Assembly: GCF_025399195.1 (NCBI RefSeq)
Contig: NW_026252119.1
Location: forward strand, 124,001-188,000
Reading direction: 5' to 3'
DNA length: 64,000 bases
Source: Umbelopsis ramanniana AG
Lineage: Eukaryota; Mucoromycota; Umbelopsidomycetes; Umbelopsidales; Umbelopsidaceae
The translations under genes and the position numbers were made by a program. Below, one piece after another: positions 22,488 to 34,604 of this stretch. The first letter of the stretch is position 1; every line of letters begins with the position of its first letter. A model generated the notes under the pieces. That model worked only from the letters and a program-made list of their open reading frames with translations. It was not told the origin of the DNA and made no database searches.

Positions 22488-25400
22488 TCAGGTGGACTGT
22501 AATGAATTTCTATATGGATTGTTGCTATTGACAGCAGCAGGAGCCTTCTCAACATAATTGGATGGGAACACGCCTTGTTTGGGTTCACCGAATCCTAATA
22601 TTTTCACAGTTAGTATTCATCATGGAATTGTCCACCTTGAGTATCCCTCAAACTTACCATTATCTTTGTACCCCATCCACCATACATCGTCATTGGCATC
22701 TACAACAATGATGCGGTCACCAGCATTGAATCCTAGTTCGCCATGCTCTCTTGCCTTGAACTCAAACTTTGCAAAGTACAAATGAGGTCGTTCTTCGCTG
22801 GGAGGTAAGTTTTCAGCATTGTTACGGGCAGCAATTTGCACAGCAGCAGCGAAACTGGACCGATGATTAGGAACTTCGGAAGCTGCAGAGTCTCTACTTG
22901 GCATTGGAAAATACACTGGCTCAGGTGGTAGAATTGGGTCGGGTGTCAATCGTTCACTAAGACTGCGTCGTGATCGTAGATGGTGGCCAGCACCTCCAGT
23001 CGCTACAGCAGATCCAGACCCCATTTCCACTACTTCACCCCCTAATCGATTTCCTGTCGAAAACGCTCTATGTTGAGAGATTTCACTATCCGGTCTACCA
23101 TTAGTTTGATGTTCGGACATGGATGATCGTTCAGTCATAAGTGCTGCTCCTGCTGCTGGCATGAGCATAGCTAAAAGACTTTGTGGTCTTCTTGGTGGTT
23201 TGCCTATGTATGCTTCTGGTGCTCCTTTAGGTGACGTGTTGACTTCATTCCTTCGCTTCAAATACATGATAAGGAGTGCGCCGAGAACAACGAAAAACAC
23301 AAGTCCAAGTGCGATGGCAATGGATATTAAGATGACGATGGGGACAGGGAGATAATTCTTTTCACCAATGTCCGGACAACAGCTTCCGAAGAACATACTG
23401 CGGATAGATCCGGTAGAACCATTCAGAGCCGCGGTCGTCAAATATGGATGAAATTGATTGCCATCAAAAAGGGCGGCAGAAGTATCTCCATAGCCATTGA
23501 TATCCAATTGACCCGTGACCATGATAAGACCACCTTTGGAAAGAACGTCTGACTTCTGAGTAGAAGGTACCATGAATATCTGAGATATATGGCTGTTGGT
23601 ACCAAGGTCGGTGGTCAGTAAGGAAGTCCTGTCGTCGCCACTCCATTGACTGATGTAGCTATTGGATGCGTTTCTACCAGCAATGAAAGCTTTGCCGTTT
23701 GTGGAATCGTAAAAGACTGAAATGGATGGTCCGGGCAAACTGGTTCGATTGTTATAGCCAAGTGGAGTCGATGTCAGATCGTTATTGACCAGCGCCAGGT
23801 AGGCTTGTACACCATTAACAACGAGGTCTCCAGCAATCAAAAGTTGATTCTAAGAAGGTATGGAAGTTTTTTAGTATTTTCATGGGGCTAATTACCTGCG
23901 GGGTGTTGCGTACTTACAGAAACAAAGTCCAAGTCCATAATCTCACCAGTAATATTTCCTCCAATATTACTCCATTGTAAATTATTTATGTCCAGAAGAC
24001 AAATACTTGAGCATGGTAAGGATCCAGCATGAGAAAACTTGCCACCGACGATAACACCACTTCCATCAGGCTTTTTACGAACTATATTCACGATTGGATG
24101 ACTTCCATCATCGTCTAAAGTAAAAGTTATCTTAGCTTCCATTATTTCATAATAAAGAATCTGTACGTGCATTGAACTTACTTTGTAAATCTTGTACAGG
24201 AAGATGGGTATGGTTTATCAAATTCCATACAGCTAGACTGGTGAGATTCTGACCATCCGTGATCGCAGTGAAATCGCCAGCTATGACCAGATTATTTTCT
24301 GCTACAGTTAAGGTGGTAACTTGACCTTGCCAATTTGTCATCGGAAACCCAGTCCAACTTCCATTAGCTAACATGGCAATGTTTTGTATATTGTTGGGTA
24401 GTTGAAATTGGCCTCCTATAATCATGGTAGAATTGCCAGTGGATGGATTTGTCCAGTACATTCCTGCGTTGGTATGATAGCTGACATCGGTAGGAAAGAG
24501 TGGAATTGGATTAAATTGATATTGATTGCCAATAACAGACAATGCGTTCACTTGATAACTTTCCGCTGCTCGGATGTTGCCGATTAAAATAGTGTTGTTA
24601 GCAACAGAATAGGTTGAAATGACTGTTCCAGAAAGGAAGGGCTGTTGAGTTGATACAAAGGCACCCTGGGTAATGTCATAAAGGGCTGTTCCAGAAGATA
24701 CATTTAACGCGTTGATAGATGTGAAAGGACCGGAGACTACGAGAACATTGGATGTCGAGTTGGGTGATGTGTACTTAGCGAACGATGTGACGGGACCATT
24801 GACTCCATTTTCCATTGCGTTCCATGTGCCGGCTGCAAGGTCGTACACGGCGAGATTGTTTAGGGCTAGTTGAGATGCATTGGTGGGTCGACTGAAATTT
24901 CCACCAATATAGAGATGTGAGCCGTTAATCAGCATAGTGTTGACGGGGCCGTTGAGTCCTGCCGAACTGAAAGGAATCATCTTTGATGTTGAATAGCTAT
25001 ATTGAACAATATTGGTAAAATTCGAAGTGTTGAAGTTCCCTCCAATGATCAAATCCAGTGTCGATGCATCCAGTGTGGTGACGATGGAATTCCGTGGGAG
25101 GCCGTCGTTCTTAAGTGGCCGCCAGGCAGCAGTAGAATTATTCTGTAGCCACTGATCTATCTGATATTCCAAAATACTGTTCAGCTCCTGGTTTGATATT
25201 TCCTTCACAAATTGCACATAACCGGCCACAAGGTTGGCCGTTTTGCCAGATGGCTGGGTGGCGTTTTCGGCGAGGGTCATTGACACATGCGGTTGAAACA
25301 AATCGCTTGTAGCAGGAATCCAACCACGATAAATAAGTGTATATCCGTCAGTTGCATTCCTTTGGTCGACAGTTGCATTCACCGAAAGCGATGGCGACAC

Positions 25401-27124
25401 ATGCGTAATATATTGGGCTTTGGTTCGGCGTGAGCAATCTGAGTTACCGACGCACCCAGGGGTAAAAACATACACGCTGTAATTGCCATTTTCTGGTAAA
25501 TTGGGCTTATAGTCGATAGCTCCGCTTGAGTTCGTGAAATTGGCGGTTGAAAAGCTATTTGTTAAAACCCATTGGTACGACCCTTGAGCAAGCGAAGTTG
25601 TCCAGTTGCCTGTGACTGACGATGTTCCATAATTTTGAGCGTATGCAGTAGTTGATGTACAATTCGAAACATTAATATCGTTGTCGGCGTGTACGATGAT
25701 TTCTGAAATAAGAAGGAAAATTTCGAAACATGTTAGACTAACGATTCTTCCCACAAGTGAGAATCTGTTGGCATCATGCCAGTTCTTTACCAGATTGAAA
25801 TATTGCAACTCCTGATAAACCTCCACCCGCTCCATACCAAGAATTGACAGATATCTGTACACCACTTGCTAGTATTGGAGTGACCACTTGAAAATCGTGC
25901 GACGAGGTACCGGTACTTGGCAATGTGCAGTTCACGCTGCAGAATCTCATTTGACTGGTAGTCGGGTCAATGTAGGATAAATTGAAATGTTGATTGGTAC
26001 CCAAGGCAAGTATACTACATATAGAAAAAAAGGTAAGTGCAATTAATTTTTGTTAAGCTCAAGAACATGAGGCAGGATGGTTCAAATAGCAACCACAGGT
26101 ACTTACGAGAAATTTTGGGTTCCTCTACCTTGGTAATTTGTGTTGATTAATCGAAACAAAGATGGTGTCACTGGGTGCGGAAAAGTGGCCTGCCAATATC
26201 CGGACTGGTTGTCTTGTAGTAACCATGGTGTTTGCGTTCCATTCGGACAAACAATGGAACTTGGGTTGTTGTATCCAACGGTATCGGCTGAATTGCCTCC
26301 ACTGATCACCTACAACAAACAAAAATAGAAAGCAGCGTCAGATAATGTGTCTGGACTGAATTGGGTAAAGATCATCTCAACCATGAATTAGATCTTCTCT
26401 AAATAAAAGAAGCTTTTTTTACCGCTGGTAAAGTCAAGCTGACAGGCTGACTGGTAGGGATATAGTCAAAAGTGCCATCGGTTGTACTATCGAATTGACC
26501 TCCAAATACAATGGAACCATATTGAGTTCGAACAATTGCATTTACAGGTCCATTGACGCCCTTCCAAGGAACAGCGCTCCACGTATTATTTTGCCAAATT
26601 GCAACGTTACCGCCGAATTCGGCAAGTTGAGCCGAATTATTCATGACGTTAATGGGGGCCGTGAAGTGCCCACCCACATACACGGCGTTGGTGGTTGTGT
26701 CGCATAGCAATGTGTTCACAGGACCATTCAAACCTTGGTCAAGAGAAGTCGTTGTGTTTGATTCGTACTGGTACTTTGCTATGTTCATGGTGGAAGCTGA
26801 ACCGGTCATCGAAAAATTGCCTGCAATGTACAAATCGAACGATCCATTGGTAGTTGGTAGTATGCACGCCGATGTGATGTTCCCGTTGATGGTGGATAGA
26901 ATATCAAACGTGGTGTTTGTGTTGAGTGACAAGATCGCACCATGATCGGCTTGGTGAAATTGGTTGGTATCTGTTGCAAAGGAGAGTCCACTATACTGTC
27001 CGGTCACCACTACTTGTTGGAATCCAGAAAGATCGAATTCCGGTAAAGGCTGATAGAGTGCGTGTGATGGTAGAGAGATCAATAGTAAAATGTGAACAGC
27101 TAAGCTCAAGTGAGCCAGAGCCAT
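22488..27124 (-). CDS. rax2: Rax2-type cortical polarity marker with C-terminal cytoplasmic SH3 domain
   Basis: About six exons give roughly 1,400 residues. A signal peptide is at the start (MALAHLSLAVHILLLISLP). The large, Asn/Thr-rich, heavily glycosylatable ectodomain has repeated kelch-like blades with the Rax2 signatures: VYVGGHFTAP, GLNGPVNTLL, IIGGNFNTSNF, LYIGGNFSRP, IAGDFTAI, GGQF. One transmembrane helix follows (IPVVILISIAIALGLVF-like, around 23350-23270), then a Lys/Arg stop and a disordered tail. An SH3 domain ends the protein: LYFAKFEFKAREHGELGF, DRIIVVDANDDVWWMGY, then, after an intron at about 22657-22588, GVFPSNYVEKAP. Rax2 marks the cell cortex for bud-site or tip-growth selection in yeasts. 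The known yeast proteins have only a short cytoplasmic tail, so the SH3 end is noteworthy. The stop codon is at 22488-22490. Confidence 0.9.
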
Positions 27125-27919
27125 ATCAAGCGGTAGGGGCTGCGCAACAACTCGTTAGAGAGGTTGGTTTTGGGGAAAGGTACTGGGAAGTGAAAGAGGA
27201 AAAGGGGAAAAGGGAGAAAAAGAAAGGTAGAAAAAAAAGAGAGAGAAGGAATTACAAAGGAGAAGGGAAGAATTTGAAAAGGGGAGAAGTGAATTCACGT
27301 AATGTAGGAAGATCCTGTCCCAGTACCCAAAATGCTTTTTTAATCCTTTTTTTTTAGCTGTCGACAACTGGCACAGAGCCAGAACACGCTCTCCTATTAC
27401 AAAAATAGCAAGATTACCGCCCGCTACCACCTGCTACGCAATGAACATCGTGTTGGGACAAGAAGTGTTCTAAAATGAAAGAGAAGCAAGTGCTTACAAA
27501 CAATCCATATCGTCAGTCACATATTGTAACTTATCTTGTTCATTGAATTCAACTGTATATGTGCTATGAATGCCATCCATGCTGTATTTCATAGTAGCGT
27601 CTTTTACCGAATAATTTGTACAAAGTCTTCTTGAAAGCAAAGATTCTGGTAATATCTTCAAGAACAGTCTCTAACTACTTACCCAAATCACTGTGTGTGA
27701 AGCATTATCAAATTGGATCACTTCACTTGTCGTTTTATCAATTTCCGACCAACACCACCTCATTGGGCCAGCTTCCAAAATTTGGGCGAATTTTGTAAAA
27801 TAAGATTTTACTCTAGTCTCTCAAACGGTTGACTTTTTTGACTTTGCAATTTAGCATTCACTGCTTCAGGTGATCAGAACGTTGTCGTCAACCATAATTC
27901 TGGCCTGTTTGCTTCTGTC
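27125..27919. other. Divergent promoter region of Rax2-SH3 and FEX genes
   Basis: Contains a polypurine stretch on the plus strand at about 27175-27295, which would be a pyrimidine-rich leader for the Rax2 transcript on the minus strand. The plus-strand frame 26926-27357 across it is a compositional artefact. Nothing else recognised. Confidence 0.5.
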
Positions 27920-29412
27920 ATGACCGATCCGCCAGCATCAGCTATGCAAGCTGAGATTCCTTCTTCAACAAGTACGGTAGCGTCTGAAGCTCCGAATCAG
28001 CAAGACAAACCTATACACTTAGCTGCAGGGCCACCCGATTCGCAATATGATTCAATTGGTGACTCCAATGCATACCAACAAGCTGAGATTCCTAATGCAA
28101 ACAGAAAATTGTCCATCCGCTCTGGCGACCAAGTTGAACCCAAACTCGTACCAGAAGCACCCACACTGCAGCTCAATGAAAACAAGTTGCCAATTATCGC
28201 AGCGTTGATTCCGTTATCGATACTTGGTGCACTGATTAGAATAGGTCTGAACCTGCTCGAAACGTATAATGGTACCCCAGTATTTGGTCTAGCCTATGCT
28301 CAATTCATTGGATGTGTCATCATGGGAGTGGTTGTCAAAAAGAAAGACTTTTTGATAAAAACATACTTGCCACTGCAGATTGCCTTGTCAACTGGACTTT
28401 GTGGTTCAATTACCACGTTTTCATCATGGCAGCTTGGTACGTTTGAAGCATTTGCAAACTATGCAGGAGCTGATCATGCACGAGGTTACAATGTACCGTA
28501 AACATCCAGTCAAGTTATTCAAAACTTCTGTTGATAACAAACATTACTTAACCAGCTTTCTTGATTCAGGTGCTAGCAGGTTTGTCCCAAATTCTGATAA
28601 CGTTAGCCGTTTCGGTTTGCGGCTTATCACTTGGGTATCATATAGCGTATGGTCTTGATCAAGTTATCACTCACCAAACTGCCCACAAATTGGACACTCG
28701 TGAATACATCGTCACTCCTGTCGGATACAAATTTTCGGGCAATATGCGAGATGTCTTATGCGAACTGGCTGGTCTAGCTAGCTGGGTGGTCGTCATTGTG
28801 ATTGCTGCAACTGTGACATCGAAACAGCACATAGTACTGGCTTGTGTATTTGCCCCTCTTGGGACACTAGTTCGCTGGTGGCTCTCTCGGTACAACACTC
28901 GAATGGCAGGGTTTCCTTTAGGAACCTTTATCGCCAATATCCTGGCCACCCTGGTGTTGGCTATTGTGACACTCTTAATGAGTGGGCCAGTGAGTTCCTC
29001 AGCAGGATGTAACGTTTTACAGGGTATTTCGGATGGCTTCTGTGGTAAGTCATTCTTCATGCATGGTGTGCTTGCTTTACCTTTGGCGAAAACCAAAAAT
29101 GGGAGGATCAGCTTGTTCTATTTTCTAACTATCTATGGTTCAACTAGGCTGTCTTTCCACAATATCGACCTTCACTGTATGTATATACCGCAAAAAAGGG
29201 GTTCGTTGTGCACTTTGAAGTAATATGGTACGAGTGATGATTTTTCCCCCTATCACTAGGTTGAAATGACGACCCTGAAGCTGCGAGCAGCCTACAAATA
29301 TACCATGGCATCATTGATACTTGGTCAGATAATCATGTTCGTGGTCCTGGGATCGTTTATATGGACAAGTAGCGTATGGTCACCTGGCGTGCAAACATCC
29401 TGTAAATTTTAG
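27920..29412 (+). CDS. Fluoride export protein FEX (fused double CrcB domain)
   Basis: Four exons: 27920-28492, 28570-29044, 29148-29176 (29 nt) and 29260-29412. The joined protein has about 409 residues with a disordered N-terminal tail of about 95. Two CrcB/Fluc repeats are joined in one chain, as in eukaryotic FEX. Repeat 1 has ALIRIGLNLLE, the polar GLCGSITTFSSW signature and several membrane helices. A linking helix precedes repeat 2, which has APLGTLVRWWLSRYN, FPLGTFIANI and, across two introns, GFCGCLSTISTFTVEM. FEX is a plasma-membrane fluoride channel that protects against environmental fluoride. The 29-nt third exon encodes the core of the second signature. The gene converges with the SPX-RING gene 201 bp away. 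No defect seen. Confidence 0.93.
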
Positions 29413-29613
29413 AATAACTTAGTTGTTTCCAACTGCTTACATCCTAGGTATAATCAACCCGCAAAAAACGGGGCCTAATTGAAATAGATTTCTTCTTTAT
29501 TATACATTTTTTTCGCGCCATAAAATATGGGTATGTGAATTAGAAAGTTGTGAATGATGAAAATATTTGAGTTATGGGGAAAACTGGTGTTGGAGATCTG
29601 CATTGGTTTGCTT

Positions 29614-31260
29614 TCACATAATGGTACATGCCTCATCGCCTGTATATTGTCGGCCGGTGATGGCTTGGCAATCCTGGATAGCCTGTTCTCGCTCATTCTC
29701 TTTCCGCTTCTCTTTAATTTCGCGGCTAAAGTATGTTTGCATGAGATTCTGAAGACTATGGTCGAGATTGTTAGCGTCGGCGTTGCCTACAGCCTTCTCC
29801 GCTCGGCAGATGGGACAATTGAGCATTTGCTTCTTTTGAGCTTTTATCAAACATCGAACGCAGAACACATGGCTACAAGCTAAGCGGATGGGTCGCCAAG
29901 CAATCGCTGTAAATGCAAGCGTACAAGTTAGTTCCATTCAAACTAGGTAACAAGAGCTTAGAACAAGATTGATGTATCTTACAGTAACAGACCGGGCAGC
30001 AGTAGTCTTCCAGCTGGGGTATAATGGTCACAAGTTTTGTGTTGATGAATTCGTACACCATCTCAAGCATTCCACTTGCAAAAAAGATGTCCTTTTGCAT
30101 GAATATTGGGAAATCTGAGCTAGCACTAGGTCAAAGGTGCACAGGTTAGTTTCTTCGAAGAGTATGTACGACTATAATGACAGGGGTTAACTTACGTCAA
30201 GCCACTTCGTTTGTCGTGTTTCTTCAAAATCTTGGTCACTGCCATTTGATTAGTGGTGTAGAATTGGCTGAATACAAGCAGCGATGAATTGAGTTCCAAG
30301 AAGCTTTTTAGTGCACGTCTGGAAGTACTACTTTTCATACTTTTCATCTACGATAGTATACCAGAAAATTATTAGGCAAATTAACCACTAGATCACAATA
30401 GCATTTTCAACCTACCAACTTCATCTTCTCGATCTCCTCTACAAATCCTTGCATTTTGTCTTTACTATATGAAGTGCTTTTGGCGCCTTGAAAAACTTTC
30501 CATTCAATGTACAGTCGAAAAATTTCTCGCCAAATGTACATGTCTTTGTTCTTGGGTGAAGCCTGTCGATCGCTCGTGGTCAGTACATACGCCTTTTTTT
30601 TTTTGGTCCCAATCTATTTCAGATTGTCTTACCACCGTGGTAATTTGCTTCTCTAGCTTGGAGATATCAGTCTGATATTGTTCCCGTTGCACTTGCTCAC
30701 TTAATTCCATAGCATTATTCATATCTTTGGTCAGCATATTAAAAAATTCTACTTCGCTGTCCAGCTCGACATAAATATAGTTGCGATCGTCGCTCTCAGA
30801 TTCGGGATGGGCGAAAGTGGATGAAATGCCGAGCATGTTAGAGCTAACATTATGGCATTCGGTAACGTTGAGATGTGTTGCTCCCAAGTTCTCTTTTGTA
30901 AGCTGTTCTCCCAATAATGCGTTTGATTCAGAGGTATCATTCGACTCGATAGCAATTTTGAGCAAAGGGTGCAAGTCTCCGGGATCACCTGTACATATCA
31001 ATTGCATGTTAGTATAGCACTATTCATTTGGCCTGCATTGATAGTAACCGTTTTCATCTCGTACCTGAGAACATGTACTCCACTTTTTGTGTTTCACTGC
31101 TGTCTTTACTGTCTGTAAGTTGGTGAATAAGCCCCCTTGTTTCTATCTCGGCGACAATCTTGTTGATACATTTCTTGAGCAGCTTATAATTTATAAAGTA
31201 TGGACGCCATTCAACTGGAAGCTCAGTTGCTGTTGTCTCCAAGGTCTTGGCGAATTTCAT
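29614..31260 (-). CDS. SPX-RING protein, probable E3 ubiquitin ligase
   Basis: Multi-exon gene starting at the ATG at 31260. The N-terminus is a canonical SPX opening: MKFAKTLETTATELPVEWR followed by FINYKLLKKCINKI. Its later helices are in the next exons (EFFNMLTKDMNNAMELSEQV; then SRRALKSFLELNSSLLVFSQFY and TTNQMAVTKILKKHDKRSG). These supply the Lys-rich inositol-polyphosphate site. After a helical linker the C-terminus has a C3HC4 RING: CCPVCY, then (after an intron) ACSHVFCVRCLIKAQ and NCPICRAE. The tail is charged and helical. SPX-RING proteins sense phosphate status through inositol pyrophosphates and ubiquitinate targets such as transporters (plant NLA is an example); some fungi have a similar architecture. 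The substrate here is unknown. Confidence 0.87.
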
Positions 31261-32119
31261 GGCCGTATAGCAATTAAATAATAGCTCTATTTTCTTTGTC
31301 TTGTCTGTGTGCCAGAGATTTGAAAATCAGAGAACAAAAAGAGAAAAACCATGTGCCTTATAAATTTGTCTATGATTGGGCAATATATAGACGGAGATCT
31401 AAACATCTGTGCAGTCTGGGCCAAATGGAGGACACACCAGATTCCCATTGACCCAATCAATTCGGTCATCTAGGGAAATTTGGAGAAGACGAGGTGGCAT
31501 ATGACCTAAGAGTCCTAAGAACTTCAGTGAGAGATAGATAAAAAAAAATGTAATTGGTAACAAACGTCAGCCATCTTATGTGACGTTGAATTGAAGTAGA
31601 ATAAAATGTCGCATATCGTATCATTGTGCAAAAAGTCAGTATTCCTTAGCCCAGCGAAATCGTAGTGGCTGGCCGAAAAAAAATAAAAAAAATTGGTGAC
31701 TGTTAAAACTTTTGGGCAAGCGGCGAGGGCGAATAAAGTATCATCCAGGGGATGCCGAAGGATTTTTCTTCCTCTCTCATTCACTCCAGGTATTGTATCT
31801 CACCATCCGTATGCATCCATCTGTCGTATGATTCCATCAATCGCTTCGCATCCATGAGATGTTCACATCTGCAAGGAAATACTCAAGAGTAACAAAATTC
31901 TATACGATGAGCATTGGAGAATTCAACATTCGACGATCTCAATTAGAATTTTCACTTACTCTTGATCACAAATGGCTATGATGAATCGTACTCCCTCGCT
32001 GGTTTCTCGTCAGAGTTACATTTTCAACAGCGTTGGGAAACGACACTCATTACAGCCGAACATTGTTTCCACTAACGCGATTCTTGATTTGGCATTCTCT
32101 TTAGAACCGCTTAGCAAAC
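31261..32119. other. Divergent promoter region of SPX-RING and Rps22 genes
   Basis: The sequence just before the Rps22 ATG (ctttagaaccgcttag, ending at about 32114) looks like a 3' splice site, so the ribosomal-protein gene probably has an intron in its 5' leader. The rest is AT-rich with no coding frame of note. Confidence 0.45.
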
Positions 32120-32577
32120 ATGGTCCGTGTCTCCGTCCTCAACGATGCTTTGAACAACATCAACAACGCCGAGAAGCGTGGAAAGCGTCAGGTTCTTATC
32201 CGTCCTTCCTCCAAGGTCATCGTCAAGTTCCTTTCTGTCATGCAGAAGCACGGTAAGATCTCGGTTTATGGATTCTGTCAAGCCTATACTTTCCACTAAC
32301 TTATGAAATCTTTTTAGGTTACATTGGCGAGTTCGAGGAGATCGATGACCACCGTTCTGGCAAGATCGTTGTCCAACTTATTGGTCGCATCAACAAGTGC
32401 GGTGTTATCTCCCCCCGTTTCAACATCAAGCTTACCGATCTCGAAAAGTGGACCTCCAACTTGCTTCCTTCCCGTCAATTCGGTTACGTCGTCTTGACTA
32501 CCTCTGCTGGTATCATGGACCATGAGGAAGCTCGCCGCAAGCACACTGGTGGCAAGATCCTTGGTATGTTCTACTAA
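32120..32577 (+). CDS. rps22: 40S ribosomal protein uS8 (Rps22/S15a)
   Basis: Two coding exons, 32120-32252 and 32318-32577, join through a GTAAGA intron into 130 residues, the usual length for the family. The match to uS8 is essentially full length: [68 protein letters not shown] and a final GGKILG. uS8 binds the 18S rRNA central domain in the small subunit. Codon use is strongly biased (CGT, AAG, GTC, TCC), as expected for a highly expressed gene. It converges on Ctf8 with 236 bp between stop codons. Confidence 0.98.
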
Positions 32578-32813
32578 ACTATTAGTAGTTACAAAAAGTG
32601 CCATTATGGTACAAAAATAAAAGCATCATGGAATCCATCATGAAAAAGTCTGTTTTAGAGCACCTCTGGCATTGAATGGGCAAAAAATAATTTCATATGA
32701 ACGGTTGGAAGTAAAGGGGAGAATTATTATTATTTTTACAGTCGTAATATAAAAAAGAAAAAATTTACATAGTCTAATATGAGCGAATATAGCGAATATC
32801 CATCGCTATGAAT

Positions 32814-33258
32814 TTATACTTTCATCAAACCTCGCAGATCTTTTTGAACGAGTAAACTCGGGCGATGAGCAAACACGTACTTTTCTTTAAGAATAGTCAC
32901 CACGTCGTACGTGACGGATTGCGGCTGGTCGAGATCCATGGAATCAACGTCTTGTCGGGTTCTTTTCGTTATGACCGCCAATGGTTTTGATAATTTGGTC
33001 TTCTTTCCTTCCAATTTGTGATGGCCCACGGTCAAAAACAGCATGCCCTGATAGTAACTCAAAAACATTAGCATGTTGGAAGGCTGTAACTTCTTCGCGT
33101 CTAAATGTTACCTGCTCATTCTCCTCTAAATCACCCACTTTGAGACCGCGGACATCATCTTGCTCACATTCCAGAGTTCCTTGAAATTCTATTAATATCA
33201 CTGAATCATCTTGGTTGCGAGAGTCCTGGAGGCTCGAAATGACAACTTGAGTAGTCAT
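32814..33258 (-). CDS. ctf8: Ctf8, subunit of the Ctf18 alternative clamp loader
   Basis: Two exons make a protein of about 125 residues. The start is the ATG at 33258 (MTTQVVISS); the TTG just upstream is not needed. Family marks: ILIEFQGTLECE, then after the intron GMLFLTVGHHKLEGKKTKL with KPLAVITKR and a C-terminal YDVVTILKEKYVFAHRP. Ctf8 joins Dcc1 and Ctf18 to form an RFC-like complex that loads PCNA and supports sister-chromatid cohesion at forks. Its small size and the LTVGHHxLEGK block are diagnostic. It shares the cohesion theme with the Rec8-like gene about 26 kb away, but I see no sign that they are functionally linked in this locus. Confidence 0.9.
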
Positions 33259-34604
33259 GTTCAAAGAAGGAACGCTATGGCATAATGTTTGTGGGTTTGA
33301 ACACGAAGCGGAGTCAGAAAGTCAGTTCGAAGTCACACAGTACACAAACGGGGGAGGTATCCAAAATGGGGGGGATGGAAGGATGAGCCACAACGCTATT
33401 TAGGATAGCGTTCTTCCATAGCGTCATGTAGACATCATGGAAGGAAACCATTTTCTGTCGACCTTTTGTGTCCAAGTGGACTGACTGTAAGAAAGAAAGA
33501 AAGCAAAGAAACCCAAAAAAAAAAACATGGGATGTTTGTTACGGACGACCGTAAATACTGGTTCTTGGTGATCCCTTCCTTATTCAGCGCATTTTTGATA
33601 TCATATTTCCAAACGGCTGGACTTTGTAACAAATTCAATCAAGTAAAGAAATGTGAAAAATCCTGTTCATCCTGTTTGCTGGCGTTCAGGTCTTGGCCCC
33701 ATGAGAAGTCCACTAAAATGTTACACAGCCTTGCCTATTTATTTAGTAGCCCATACCTAAAGGAATGACAAACGTATCGTCGTCCGTAAGACGAGCAAGT
33801 GACCGAGTGCATGAAGAGGCAAAGCAGTAACCTGCCGACCATGGTGCGAGCGACTCGGGCGGGAAGGTATTCTCATTCAGGTACGGGAAAAGTCTGGCTC
33901 GTAGAACCGCTAGAGATTCAAGCGCACGAGCCAGAGCTTTTTGGTGGGCTCGTTCTGTTAGCACAAGGCTTTGTCGCGTGTTTCCATTTTTTTCCATCCT
34001 GCAGCAGGCATATCATGGGACCGTTTGTGTACCCAGAAACGCTTTTTTCCACCAACAACAGATCACACTACTTTCGGAGCCCTTCTCTTCGCTAACTTTC
34101 CAATCGTCGTCGGCCGTTGGTGATTGACTACTTTTCCAGTAGGAAAAGCTATTTGATTATCGCCAGTAACAAAGGTATGTTTGATGCTTGCCTCCCCCCA
34201 TCCCTTTCTTTTTGGAGTCTTTTCTTTCCCTTTTTTTTTTTTTATTTCAAATCGAAGAACAATACATGGTTCCAGTGACGAGATAGGCGATAGAAAAACG
34301 TAGGATACAAAGCGAGGAAAGAGAAAGAAGAGGAGAGCGGGCGGCTCTTCTCAAAAGCTACCTACATCAAGTAATATATAGTGGTGTTCATTGGTGACCA
34401 TATGATGCAGCAGCGCTCGACGACCGACAACTCAACCTACGGCATTTCCCATCCAAAAACTAACACAAACCTCTTCTATTACCCACACATATTATTATTA
34501 TTGCCATACACCTCTTTTTCTTGCTTTCTCTTTTTTTTTCCTCTCTCTCTTTTCCTTCTCATTCACCGCTTTTTTCATCTGCCTCATTCCTTAAAAACTA
34601 ATTA
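33259..34604. other. Divergent intergenic region with a long pyrimidine-rich leader
   Basis: Between Ctf8 and the WWE-like gene. A possible 5'-UTR splice donor (aaag|gtatgt) sits near 34173. From about 34505 to 34592 the plus strand is almost all C/T, directly before the ATG at 34605. Frames at 33743-33997 and 33799-34095 overlap on opposite strands and show no domain. Confidence 0.45.

Noticed and set aside
26926-27357. 143-codon plus-strand frame rich in Lys/Arg/Glu/Gly
   Set aside because: Antisense to the Rax2 first exon and to its polypurine leader; composition artefact.
33743-34095. Two overlapping frames on opposite strands upstream of the WWE-like gene
   Set aside because: No domain and no conserved start context; probably part of a promoter or leader.
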